A DNA stretch of 64,000 nucleotides from Streptomyces sp. NBC_01304 (GTDB lineage: Bacteria > Actinomycetota > Actinomycetes > Streptomycetales > Streptomycetaceae): the NCBI RefSeq assembly GCF_035975855.1, contig NZ_CP109055.1, positions 9,176,001-9,240,000 of the forward strand, written 5' to 3'. Of the stretch, positions 55,516-63,427 are shown in pieces. The position numbers and the translations under genes are program-made. The notes under the pieces are model-generated. The model saw only the letters and a list, made by a program, of their open reading frames with translations, searched no databases and was not told the DNA's origin. How positions within the stretch are numbered: position 1 is the stretch's first letter; each line of letters begins with the position of its first letter.

Positions 55516-56325
55516 GTGTCCGAGATCCGCGCACTGCAGCCGAACGCGACGATCGCCCGCCTTCTGCTGGGAGCCCATCTCGAGCGTCTGCGCCTGTCCC
55601 GGGGCCTGACCCAGAAGGCGGTCGCGGACCGCGTGTACATCAGCGTTTCCAAGCTGTGCCGGATCGAGGCGGGATGCCACCGCTCGGCCATCGAGGACGT
55701 TCAGCGACTGGCCCACCTCTACGAAGCCTCCGATGATGTGGGGGAGTTGTTGCTGAGCCGCGCTGTGGCCGCGCAGGGCCGAGGTACCTATCACTCCTTC
55801 GCGGACGTCGCCGATGCGGCGCTGCGCGACTACCTGGATGTGGAGGCGGCCGGGCTGACCTTCATCTACGCCCCGCACGTCATCCCCGCCGTCCTGCGCA
55901 CACGCTGCTACGCCCGGGAACTACTCGGTGAGGTGAGCGAGCAGGAGGCAGACCGCCGGCTGTGGCTGCTGAGCCTGCGCCAACAGCGGTTCTTCCGTGC
56001 ACGGAAGGCTCCGGTTCGGATTCTGCTCGGCGAGCTGGCGCATGACGGTCGGATCGGCGACGCCTCGGTGATGCGCGAGCAGTGGGCCCACCTCAAGGCA
56101 GCTGCGGTAGACCTTCGGGTGTTGCCCGCCCGCCAGGCGGCCCGGTCCTACGCACTCGGCGCGTTCTCTAAGGCCGTCCTCGGGAACAACGAAATGACCG
56201 TGACGTGCGCAGAGCACCCCTCCGGTGAGCTGCGGCTGAGGCCGGACAGCCACGAGCGCGCCACCGCACAGTTCGAGGTGCTTTGGCAGCGCGCCGGACG
56301 TGGGTCGTTGCGTGTTGCGGCCTGA
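55516..56325 (+). CDS. XRE-family regulator with DUF5753 domain
   Basis: 269 residues from GTG 55516; GGAGGG four bases upstream decides this start over ATG/GTG codons further up. HTH at about 12-60 (LGAHLERLRLSRGLTQKAVADRVYISVSKLCRIEAG), then DUF5753 with YAPHVIPAVLRTRCYARELLG, FFRARKAPVRILLGELAHDG and AFSKAVLGNNEMTV. Convergent with the minus-strand RiPP operon; probably its regulator. Confidence 0.85.
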   Translation: MSEIRALQPNATIARLLLGAHLERLRLSRGLTQKAVADRVYISVSKLCRIEAGCHRSAIEDVQRLAHLYEASDDVGELLLSRAVAAQGRGTYHSFADVADAALRDYLDVEAAGLTFIYAPHVIPAVLRTRCYARELLGEVSEQEADRRLWLLSLRQQRFFRARKAPVRILLGELAHDGRIGDASVMREQWAHLKAAAVDLRVLPARQAARSYALGAFSKAVLGNNEMTVTCAEHPSGELRLRPDSHERATAQFEVLWQRAGRGSLRVAA

Positions 56326-56354
56326 CCAGCGAGCTCGGCGGGCGGGCCGGTAAG

Positions 56355-56801
56355 TCAGCTGGAATCCGCGATGAGGACCGTCCGGTGCTCGTCAGCGCGG
56401 ACGGGAGCGACCTGCCAGGCCAGCCAGCCCGGCAGCACCGCGAGCAGCCCGACGCGGGTGGGCAGCGTCAGCGGCCTACCCCATGGGAGGCCGGGCAGAC
56501 CGACGTTGGCGGCGCCGGACCGGGGATCATGGACGATCACCGCCCCCGAATGATGGGATGCGCCTTCGGGGTGGGATTCAAGTACGAGGAGCGTGCACCA
56601 GGTGCCGCTGCCGTGGCGGAGCCCGGCATGGAATCCGCCCTCCCACCGCTCGATGTGGCTCTTGAAGCCAAGCCGGTGCCCGGGATGCTCGGTGGGCAGC
56701 AGGTCGGGCAGGAGTTCCGGGTTGGCGGCGATGCGGGACAGGCCTGCTGCGTTGAGCTGGGCGATGTGTACGGAGGTCGGCCACAGGCCGGTGATGGGCA
56801 T
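56355..56801 (-). CDS. oxygenase-fold partner protein lacking iron ligands (A)
   Basis: 148 residues from ATG 56801 with GGGAGAG upstream; a TTG at 56840 would overlap the oxygenase stop (TTGA). It aligns with the C-terminal half of the adjacent 2OG oxygenase: HDPRSG (91-96) matches its DPRP motif, and GLLAVLPGWLAW (118-129) matches GLLVAFPAWLRH, but the distal iron His is Trp here and the HxHxD segment is replaced by LRHGSGTWC. It cannot bind Fe(II) in the normal way. It resembles the 62846 protein, which sits beside another oxygenase, so it is probably a partner subunit or peptide-binding chaperone. Same operon as YcaO. Confidence 0.65.
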   Translation of the reverse strand: MPITGLWPTSVHIAQLNAAGLSRIAANPELLPDLLPTEHPGHRLGFKSHIERWEGGFHAGLRHGSGTWCTLLVLESHPEGASHHSGAVIVHDPRSGAANVGLPGLPWGRPLTLPTRVGLLAVLPGWLAWQVAPVRADEHRTVLIADSS

Positions 56802-56836
56802 GGACTCTCCCGGTACGGATGCAAGGGACGGACGGG

Positions 56837-57451
56837 TCAAGCGGGATCGCGGAAGCCGACGTTGAAGGCGATCACGATTCGTTCGGTGTCGCCCTGATAG
56901 GGGGTGACCCAGTGCCGCAGCCAGGCCGGGAACGCGACGAGCAGACCGGGGACCGGCGTGACGGTGTGCAGGGGGCTGCGGTCGAGTTCGCGGGCGGCGG
57001 CCGCGGGGCGCGGGTCGACGAACTGCAGCAGCCCGGTGTCCTTCTCCATCCGTCCGGTGGAGACGTAGAAGACGCCGGACCAGGCGGCGTCGTGGTGGCT
57101 GTGGAGCATGTGGAGGCCCTCAGGCCGGTAGACGACCGCCCAGGCCTCGGCGACCATCGCGGCCGCCTGGCCGTCGGAGTCCTGCCCGGTGCCGGCGTGC
57201 GCGTTGAGGGCGTCGGCGGCGTCCAGGATCCAGCCGCGCAGCTGACTGATCGCGGGGTGGTCCCAGCGCAGCAGATCCGAGCTGGTCTTGTCCGCGTTCA
57301 GCACGCCCACCGCGGAATTGGGTGCCGTCCTGGTGCGGTCCATGACCAGGTCGCGCAGCGCAGCGTTGACCTGTGGATCGGGGTTGATGTTCTGGGTGTA
57401 GAGCGGGGTCTCCCACAAGGCGGCGTGGTCGAGTACGTCGGACGTGGTCAT
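56837..57451 (-). CDS. 2OG-Fe(II) oxygenase (2OG-FeII_Oxy_5 type)
   Basis: 204 residues from ATG 57451, overlapping the HExxH gene stop. Matches the putative 2OG-Fe(II) oxygenase family PF13759: AWAVVYRPEGLHMLHSHHDAAWSG with candidate ligands His117/His119/Asp121, FVDPRP (144-149), GLLVAFPAWLRHWV with distal His180, and Arg191 in ERIVIAFN for 2-oxoglutarate. Likely hydroxylates a peptide side chain. Fifth gene of the minus-strand operon. Confidence 0.85.
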   Translation of the reverse strand: MTTSDVLDHAALWETPLYTQNINPDPQVNAALRDLVMDRTRTAPNSAVGVLNADKTSSDLLRWDHPAISQLRGWILDAADALNAHAGTGQDSDGQAAAMVAEAWAVVYRPEGLHMLHSHHDAAWSGVFYVSTGRMEKDTGLLQFVDPRPAAAARELDRSPLHTVTPVPGLLVAFPAWLRHWVTPYQGDTERIVIAFNVGFRDPA

Positions 57452-58224
57452 GCGGAGGCCTCCAACAGCCGTTCGGCCAGGGCGTGCCCGTCCGCGGTCA
57501 GGCACGGGCGGATCTCGTCCAGCAGGGCGCGGCAGCCGCTCAGATAGCCGGCCAAGTCATCGAGCCGTCGGGTACGGACAGACGGAGGGACGTCCAGGTG
57601 CTGCCACAGGCGCTGCAGCCCCGTGGCCACGTGGGTCGCGCCGAGGACCTCGCCCGGGCTCCGGTTCCCGGTGCCCGAGGGCAGGGTGAAGCGATCCGTG
57701 CAGCCGTCGTGGTGCAGTGCGGCAAGCTCTTCGCACAGGTAGAGCCACTGGTGGAAGTGTTCGTGGAGGACCTGCTCGGCCAGGACCGGCATGGTGGCGA
57801 AGGCCCGCCCGGAGAGCAGGACGTGTTGGGGCCAGGCGAAGCTGGAGGCGCTGATACCGCGCCGCTCGGCCGGCATGCTCACGTAGCGGACCGGAAGGGC
57901 GGACAGGAGCGGTGCCCAGCCCGGCTCAGCCCGGATGATCGACTCCATTGCCTCGTCCACCTGTTGTTGCTGCTCGGGGGCTAGCGGGCCGCCGGGCAGC
58001 GAACGGGGATGGTCGAGGGCACGGATACGCAGCGCTTCCCCGGGGTTGAGGACTTCGGCGAGGTGGGCTGGTGCCGGGCGGGCAGTAAGTGGGCCGTCGC
58101 GGCGGGTCAGGCGCAGGCACGCCACGGTCGTCAGCAGGCGCTGTCGGTCGAGGCCGGGGTCGACGAAGGGCCAGCCGCCGCAGTGCCGGGGTACGACAGG
58201 GATGACATCGGTGGTGGTGTCCAT
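57448..58224 (-). CDS. HExxH protein, candidate peptide hydroxylase/modifying enzyme
   Basis: 258 residues from ATG 58224 with GGAG six bases upstream. Metal motif HEHFH at 154-158 (AEQVLHEHFHQWLYLCEEL), with possible third ligands HHDGC downstream. Haft-type HExxH motif proteins accompany RiPP clusters, and some are alpha-ketoglutarate-HExxH peptide beta-hydroxylases; others could be proteases. Sequence fits the HExxH-RiPP class better than a secreted peptidase, as there is no signal peptide. It overlaps the TfuA gene by 94 bases in another frame, an unusually long overlap. Confidence 0.75.
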   Translation of the reverse strand: MDTTTDVIPVVPRHCGGWPFVDPGLDRQRLLTTVACLRLTRRDGPLTARPAPAHLAEVLNPGEALRIRALDHPRSLPGGPLAPEQQQQVDEAMESIIRAEPGWAPLLSALPVRYVSMPAERRGISASSFAWPQHVLLSGRAFATMPVLAEQVLHEHFHQWLYLCEELAALHHDGCTDRFTLPSGTGNRSPGEVLGATHVATGLQRLWQHLDVPPSVRTRRLDDLAGYLSGCRALLDEIRPCLTADGHALAERLLEASA

Positions 58225-58889
58225 GGGTGCTCCGTGAGGTAGTCGCGCAGATCGCGAGTCTTGATACGCAGTTGGGGCAGCAGGGGAAGCCGTTCGCGGA
58301 CCGCCGCGGCCGCGCTGGAGCCGGCGACATCGGCGACCGACTGGCAGAAGGCGGGCAGGGTGCGTTCCCCGAACCAGACCGCTCCCAGATCCACGATCAC
58401 CGCGGTGGCCTCGTCCGCGTCAAGGACCCCGGCCACGGTCAGGTGGTCGGCGAAGGCCCTCAGATCAACCAGGGCTTCGGAGACCGGCCGGTAGTCGGGT
58501 GCGGGGCCGTGCAGCAACGCGACCTCGTCATCGGGCGCCCCGGTGGCGGTCAAGTACTCGAAGGCTCGGCCGTATCCGTGCATCCCGTACCCGCGGAGTT
58601 CGACCGCGCGCAGCGCGCCGATCGAACCCAGGCCCGTGACGTGCCATCCGGCCGCGAGGGCGTCGAGGAGTTCACGGTGGCCGACGGCCGGGACGTCGTC
58701 GTACCGCCCGTCGACCAAGGCGATGCGCCCGGGCGGCCCTGCTGTGACAAGGGCGTGGATGCTGCCGCGGCGGGCCGGCGGATGCACACGGACACGCCAC
58801 TGCCCGAGTAGCCGAGCTGGCAGACCGTGGGCGGTGGGCCCGACGAACACCTCCACACAGGGATCCGGGCCGGGGGAGTTGGGGTTCAT
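58131..58889 (-). CDS. tfuA: TfuA-like protein (YcaO partner, thioamide formation)
   Basis: 252 residues. The TfuA core lies at about 12-130: EVFVGPTAHG, PPARRGSIHALV, IALVDGRYDDVPAVGHRELLDALAAGWHV, GSIGALRAVELRGYGMHGYGRAFEYL and DDEVALLHG. TfuA proteins partner YcaO enzymes in thioamidation, by delivering sulfur in methyl-coenzyme M reductase modification and thioviridamide-type peptides. ATG overlaps the YcaO stop (ATGA). The last 30 residues are Ser/Thr/Pro-rich and overlap the HExxH gene. Confidence 0.88.
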   Translation of the reverse strand: MNPNSPGPDPCVEVFVGPTAHGLPARLLGQWRVRVHPPARRGSIHALVTAGPPGRIALVDGRYDDVPAVGHRELLDALAAGWHVTGLGSIGALRAVELRGYGMHGYGRAFEYLTATGAPDDEVALLHGPAPDYRPVSEALVDLRAFADHLTVAGVLDADEATAVIVDLGAVWFGERTLPAFCQSVADVAGSSAAAAVRERLPLLPQLRIKTRDLRDYLTEHPWTPPPMSSLSYPGTAAAGPSSTPASTDSAC

Positions 58890-60079
58890 GGGGTGCTCCG
58901 TGCGTGCGCCGCCAGGCGGGGCCCGAACCGGCGGGTATGGGGGGTGAAGTGCTCGGCACCGGCGACCACCACCCGCACAACGTGCAACGGCGCGGCCAGC
59001 GGCGGGAAGTCATGAACCCCGACCGGCCCGAGTCCCGCAGCCTCCGTCGAACCCAGCAAGCCGTCGAGCAGCGCCTGCGACGACACCGGCTCCCGGACAA
59101 CACCAGCAGGAAAGGCCGCGGTTAGGGCCGGGCGGGCGTAGCGGTCGAGCAGCCGCCGCCGGAAGTCGTTGCGCTGCCGGGGCGGCATGACGGTGAAGGC
59201 GGCGTAGTGCTCAGGCAGGTCGTGCCGGGAGCCCTGGATGAAGGTGAGACGAGACTGGGCGGCCTCCGACAGGGCTCGCACCGCGGCGATCTCGGGCAGC
59301 GGGTGGAACCCGTAGCCGCCGTTGCAGTACAGCGGATGGGCCCGGTCCGGGTCGTCGACCAGGGCGGCCATGTAGTGCCCGCCGTGCGCGGGCAGCCAGC
59401 GCAGCCACACCCCGAGCCCGGCCGCGCGGATCCGTGCGTACAGCTCGGCAGGGCCTGCGGGCAGTGTGGAGGGGGCGACGAGGGCTGAGGTGTCGGCCAC
59501 GCTCATCAGCGAGGTGACATCGCGCTCCAGGACCTCGCACAGCCCGTGAAGTACCGCTTCGGTCCGGGTGTTGCCCGAGGCGAGCCCAGTGGTGGTCGAC
59601 CCGAGCAATCCAGTGGTGGCCTCGGTAGGGCAGGGGGTGAGGACAAGTTCGGCGGGCGCGGCGAACTCCCGCCCGTCCCCGGCCGCATCCGCCACCGTGA
59701 TCCACGGCAGCGGTCGATCAACGTCGATCGCAACTTCGAGGCGCGGACACCAGGAACCGAGGCGGGGGCCGCCCTCGTCGGCGACCTCGCGAGCCGAAGC
59801 CCAGCGCACTGGTGTGGTGGAGGCGCACTGCTGGGCCACGGCCTGTTCGATGGCCTCCATCAGCGCGCCGGTGCGTGCTTCATCCCGGTGACGGCCTTTG
59901 CCTGCGGTCACCACCACCAGGGCGGCCTCGGGGCGGACCGCGGCCGCCACCGGGATGCCGATCCGGTCCAGCCACGTCACGTCCGTCACCCGTGTCACCC
60001 CGAGCCGGCGGGCCACCGGCCACGCCCGCGCGTACGTCTCGGCAGCCGGGCAGGAGCGCACGCTGGAGCTCAACAGCAT
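58886..60079 (-). CDS. ycaO: YcaO-domain peptide-backbone-modifying enzyme
   Basis: 397 residues. ATP-site motifs of YcaO: KGRHRDEARTGALMEAIEQ (61-79), SGNTRTEAVLHGLCEVLERD (168-187) and AAQSRLTFIQGSRHDL (274-289). The C-terminus lacks the PxPxP ending typical of azoline-forming cyclodehydratases, and no E1-like/ocin-ThiF partner is in the window; instead TfuA follows by four-base overlap. This points to ATP-dependent thioamide formation on a ribosomal peptide. Start ATG lies ten bases inside the upstream methyltransferase-like gene. Confidence 0.9.
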   Translation of the reverse strand: MLLSSSVRSCPAAETYARAWPVARRLGVTRVTDVTWLDRIGIPVAAAVRPEAALVVVTAGKGRHRDEARTGALMEAIEQAVAQQCASTTPVRWASAREVADEGGPRLGSWCPRLEVAIDVDRPLPWITVADAAGDGREFAAPAELVLTPCPTEATTGLLGSTTTGLASGNTRTEAVLHGLCEVLERDVTSLMSVADTSALVAPSTLPAGPAELYARIRAAGLGVWLRWLPAHGGHYMAALVDDPDRAHPLYCNGGYGFHPLPEIAAVRALSEAAQSRLTFIQGSRHDLPEHYAAFTVMPPRQRNDFRRRLLDRYARPALTAAFPAGVVREPVSSQALLDGLLGSTEAAGLGPVGVHDFPPLAAPLHVVRVVVAGAEHFTPHTRRFGPRLAAHARSTP

Positions 60080-60864
60080 GACCGCACCGCCGCAGCCGAC
60101 GGCGTCGACGTCCAGGTCGGCAACACCGGGAGCGGGCGCAGCGGGACCTCGGCGAAGTACGGGTGTCCGGCGAGCAGCGTGTCATCGAGGTTGGGCAGCA
60201 GGATGCCGGTTCCGCTGCGCCGCCCGGTCTGCAGACACGGAAACGGGTAGTCGGCCTCTGGGTCGGCGACAAACATCCGCTCCAAGTGGGGCAGTGCCTT
60301 GGCGACCAGCTGCGGCCCGCACACCACGCCCTCGTACGAGTCGAAGCCGAACCGGGGGTGCCCGATGTCGAAGTCGTCGACGACCACCACTGCCGCACGC
60401 TGCTCAAGCACACCCAGTTCGGCGCGCAGCGGCCAGACAGAACTCCAGTGTGCGTCCAGGAACACCAGCGGCCGTTCCATGCCCGCCATCAAGTCCTTCA
60501 GGAGGAGCGCTGAATCCCCGCACCGGACCTCGGCGTTGGAGCGTCCCGCGAGCCGGCGGCGGGTGAACGCCGCCCGGCCCGGGTCCAGGTCGCAGCTGCG
60601 CACCGGCAGAGCGGGATAGGCCCGGGACAGGTAGTCAGTGGTGTCCCCGAGGTGACAGCCGCTCTCCACGATCCCGTCGCAGCCGAACATGGACAGCAGC
60701 ACGTGGAGTTGGCATGCGGTGGTGATGTCGAAGCCGAGCGGCCCCCCGCCGCCAGCGAGCCGGTCCAGGTGGCCGGCGCGCGCAGTGGTGTAAAACGCGG
60801 CCAGCAGATGCTGTGCTTCGGGGCCGGTGTCGATGAGCGGGTGTGCGGTGCGCGATGCGGGCAT
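60070..60864 (-). CDS. class I SAM methyltransferase-like protein
   Basis: 264 residues from ATG 60864 (GAAGGG nine bases upstream). SAM-fold features: GIVESGCHLGDTTDYLSRAYPALPVRSCDLDPGRAAF (motif I and post I), GDSALLLKDL, then PLVFLDAHWSS and AVVVVDDFDIGHPRFGFDSYEG, like the Rossmann strands of class I enzymes. Motif I is divergent (ESGCHLGD instead of ExGxGxG). First gene of the minus-strand operon; probably methylates the peptide or a building block, though family assignment is tentative. Confidence 0.65.
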   Translation of the reverse strand: MPASRTAHPLIDTGPEAQHLLAAFYTTARAGHLDRLAGGGGPLGFDITTACQLHVLLSMFGCDGIVESGCHLGDTTDYLSRAYPALPVRSCDLDPGRAAFTRRRLAGRSNAEVRCGDSALLLKDLMAGMERPLVFLDAHWSSVWPLRAELGVLEQRAAVVVVDDFDIGHPRFGFDSYEGVVCGPQLVAKALPHLERMFVADPEADYPFPCLQTGRRSGTGILLPNLDDTLLAGHPYFAEVPLRPLPVLPTWTSTPSAAAVRSCC

Positions 60865-61090
60865 GGGCGCGCCCTTCCGTTCCGTCGGCCGCCCGGCCGC
60901 CGCCGGGCACGTCCCGAGCGTCCCCCGCAAGCCCCGTGCAGCGGGAGACGCGACGGCCACGCTGCAATTGCACGTCCGCCCGTCAAAAGCCCCCATATCC
61001 CGCCGTACCAGGGGGAATTGTTGCTGGGCGGGTGGTCCCCGCCGGGCCTACGGTCACACCATCCACCCCCACCCTGACCGGGAGGCAGGC

Positions 61091-61411
61091 ATGGACCCCA
61101 CCGCAGTGACCCGCTTCACCACCCCCGAGGAACGGGCGAACATCGCCGGGATCACACTCAACGACGACGACATCGAGCACGTCCTGAGCCTGGTCTCCAA
61201 AGGCCTCGTCGGAGCCGCGGCGATGCACGAGGGAGCTGTCCAGGAAGATATGGCCCTGTCCGCCAGGGTCACCATCGAGCTCACCCGCGGCGGCATCGAC
61301 GACGGTGAAGGCAACGTCAGCGACCTGACCGGCACCGAGGAAGTCACCGGGACGATCCGCGCGCAGAAGATCTTCCTCGACCCCACCAAAGCCCCCGCGA
61401 CCGACCACTGA
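61091..61411 (+). CDS. candidate RiPP precursor or accessory protein
   Basis: 106 residues from ATG 61091; GGGAGG six bases upstream. Starts MDPTAVTRFTTPEERANIAG, with a helical leader-like segment (LNDDDIEHVLSLVSKGLVGAAAMHEG), then ARVTIELTRGGIDDGEGNVSDLTGTEEVTGTIRAQKIFLDP. No Cys, so azole formation is excluded; backbone thioamidation or hydroxylation would not need one. It is the first gene divergent from the YcaO operon and is followed eight bases later by a 20-bp hairpin, as expected for an abundant precursor transcript with read-through. It is long for a precursor and could instead be a helper. The 226-base gap upstream should hold both promoters. Confidence 0.55.
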   Translation: MDPTAVTRFTTPEERANIAGITLNDDDIEHVLSLVSKGLVGAAAMHEGAVQEDMALSARVTIELTRGGIDDGEGNVSDLTGTEEVTGTIRAQKIFLDPTKAPATDH

Positions 61412-61418
61412 CGGACCT

Positions 61419-61464
61419 GGCTGCTGCCCGGTCCCAGGATCGCCCCTGGGACCGGGCAGCAGCC
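61419..61464 (+). terminator. 20-bp perfect hairpin (attenuator-like)
   Basis: Arms 61419-61438 and 61445-61464, loop ATCGCC, no mismatch, no T-run. It lies between the candidate precursor and the methyltransferase gene of the same direction, 24 bases before the latter's GTG, so it may reduce read-through into the enzymes. Confidence 0.85.
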
Positions 61465-61488
61465 GTCGACGACTCGGGAGACCTCCTC

Positions 61489-62241
61489 GTGAACGAGTAC
61501 CTCGACCAGCAGGCCCGGCTGTGGAACCAGTGGGCGCCGCACTACGACGCGGAACACCACGACCGCGACCCCGCCCCCGCCGCCGACTTCCTCGCCTCCC
61601 TCGCCGGCGCCGGGCCTGCGCTGGAACTCGCCGTCGGCACCGGCCGCATCGCCCTGCCCCTGGCCCGCCACGGGGTCACCGTCACCGGCATCGACGCCTC
61701 CCCGGACATGATCAAAGAACTGGAAGCCAACCGCGGCGACGCCCCCATTGAGGCGTACACCGGCGACATGGCCGAACTCGACACCGGCGACCAGCAATTC
61801 GCGCTGATCTACGTGGCCTTCTCCAGCTTCTTCTTCCTCATGACCCAGCAGCGCCAGGCCCAATGCCTCGCCCGGGCCGCCAAAGCCCTCGCGCCCGGCG
61901 GGCACTTCGTGATCGAGGCGACCATCCCGCGCGCACCCGGGCTGCTCGCCGGGCGCCAGCAGCTCGCCATCCGCGACCTCACCGACACCCACCTCAGCCT
62001 GTCGGCAACCACCCACGACCCGGTCACCCAGGTCTTCACGTTCCAGGAGCTCCGCTTCGACGCCCAGGGCATGCGGCTGCTGCCCGTCGTCATGCGCTAT
62101 GTCCACCTCTCTGAGCTGGACCTCCTCGCGACCGCCGCCGGTCTCACCCTCACTGACCGGTACGCCGACTGGCACCGCCAACCGATCACCGCCTCAGCCA
62201 CGCAGCACATCTCCGTCTACACCCGTACCGGAGCCAGGTGA
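61489..62241 (+). CDS. class I SAM-dependent methyltransferase
   Basis: 250 residues from GTG 61489. Canonical methyltransferase domain: WAPHYDAEHHDRD, motif I LELAVGTGRIALPLARHG, post I TGIDASPDMI, DMAELDTGDQQFALIYVAFSSFFFL and LAPGGHFVIEATIPR. Probably a tailoring N-, O- or S-methyltransferase of the cluster. Stop overlaps the oxygenase start region (GTGATG). Confidence 0.88.
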   Translation: MNEYLDQQARLWNQWAPHYDAEHHDRDPAPAADFLASLAGAGPALELAVGTGRIALPLARHGVTVTGIDASPDMIKELEANRGDAPIEAYTGDMAELDTGDQQFALIYVAFSSFFFLMTQQRQAQCLARAAKALAPGGHFVIEATIPRAPGLLAGRQQLAIRDLTDTHLSLSATTHDPVTQVFTFQELRFDAQGMRLLPVVMRYVHLSELDLLATAAGLTLTDRYADWHRQPITASATQHISVYTRTGAR

Positions 62242-62849
62242 TGGCCACGCACACACAGGCAGGCTGGCAGGCCCGGGGCGCCGGCCAGGACATGTGGCCC
62301 ACCCCTATCTACCTGCGCACCACCCCCACCGGAGAGGACACTGAGGCCCTGGCCGATCAGATCCTGGCGCGTGAGGCAGCCGATCCCTCGATCACGCTCG
62401 GTGCCGCGCACGCCCGCAAGTCCGCCTCCGATCTGCTGACCTGGCCGCTGCCCGCCATCACCGCCCTGAACGGCTGGATCCGTGACGCCGCACTCGCCGT
62501 CACCCAGGCCGGACCCGACACGCGACTGAGCGCCGAGGCCTGGGCCGTCCACTACCAACTTGGCGGGTATCACGAAGTGCACGCCCACCACGACAGCGCC
62601 GTCTCCGGCGTCTACTACCTGCGCACCACCGAAGCGACCGAAGCGACCGGCGCGCTCGAACTCCACGACCCGCGCCCCGCCCGGGCCGCGACCGCACCCG
62701 CTGACGTTGCCGCCCTGCACGCCGTGGTCCCGCACGCCGGACTGCTGATCGCGTTCCCCTCGTGGCTGCGGCACGGCGTCGCACCCCACAACTCCGAGAC
62801 ACCACGACTGTGCATCGCCTTCAACATCTCCATGGAGGCGGCACGATGA
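62241..62849 (+). CDS. 2OG-Fe(II) oxygenase (2OG-FeII_Oxy_5 type), second copy
   Basis: 202 residues from ATG 62241 (GGAG seven bases upstream; GTG 62238 possible). Same family as the 57451 gene: AEAWAVHYQLGGYHEVHAHHDSAVSGVYYL with His114/His116/Asp118 as candidate ligands, LHDPRP (141-146), GLLIAFPSWLRHGV with His178, and Arg189 in PRLCIAFN. Overlaps its partner gene by four bases. Confidence 0.87.
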   Translation: MATHTQAGWQARGAGQDMWPTPIYLRTTPTGEDTEALADQILAREAADPSITLGAAHARKSASDLLTWPLPAITALNGWIRDAALAVTQAGPDTRLSAEAWAVHYQLGGYHEVHAHHDSAVSGVYYLRTTEATEATGALELHDPRPARAATAPADVAALHAVVPHAGLLIAFPSWLRHGVAPHNSETPRLCIAFNISMEAAR

Positions 62850-63412
62850 CCCTCCACGACATGCTGCCCGCCCCCGTGGTGCCGAACGACACGGTCGAGA
62901 AAGCGTGGCCAACTCGTCTGTGGCTGGGCACCATCAGCCCGGACCTTGACGAGCAGCTGCTCGGCCGCGAGCTGCGCACGTCGGCCGCGAGTGGATGCCG
63001 GGATCTCGAGGCGGAGACCGTTCTCGACTCCGCCCAGGCGAGCGCTGTCTTCGACGGCCTGGCCCTGCAGATCCATACCGGCCCGCGCGGGACCGTGCGG
63101 CTGCGGGTGCAGGTCTGGTCGGCCGGGCACCGCATCCCGCTCACGTACGGCAACGCTGCATGGTCGGCTTGGTGCTACCTGGCTGTGGAAGGCCCAGGCG
63201 GCGACAGCCGCTCCGGGGCGATCTGCCTCCACGACCCGCGTGCCGGCTGCGATTTGGCAACCGTCCCGGGCCTGCCCTGGGGCCGGGCCCTGACCCTGCA
63301 GGCCGAGCCGGGCCTCGCCGTGATCGCCCCGGGATGGCTTGCCTCCTCGGTGCTGCCCGTCAGCACCGGCCACGCCGTTGCCGTCCTTCTCGCCCATGGC
63401 GAGCAGGGCTGA
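62846..63412 (+). CDS. oxygenase-fold partner protein lacking iron ligands (B)
   Basis: 188 residues from ATG 62846 with GGAGG upstream. Counterpart of the 56355-56801 protein: SGAICLHDPRAG (123-134), VPGLPWGRALTL (140-151) and GLAVIAPGWLASSV (156-169) match it closely, while the active oxygenases have WLRH where this has WLAS, and the HxHxD segment reads YGNAAWSAW. It lacks all iron ligands. The N-terminal 60 residues are extra compared with partner A. Adjacent to an intact oxygenase, as in the other operon. Confidence 0.68.
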   Translation: MTLHDMLPAPVVPNDTVEKAWPTRLWLGTISPDLDEQLLGRELRTSAASGCRDLEAETVLDSAQASAVFDGLALQIHTGPRGTVRLRVQVWSAGHRIPLTYGNAAWSAWCYLAVEGPGGDSRSGAICLHDPRAGCDLATVPGLPWGRALTLQAEPGLAVIAPGWLASSVLPVSTGHAVAVLLAHGEQG

Positions 63413-63427
63413 GGGGCTGCGAGATGC

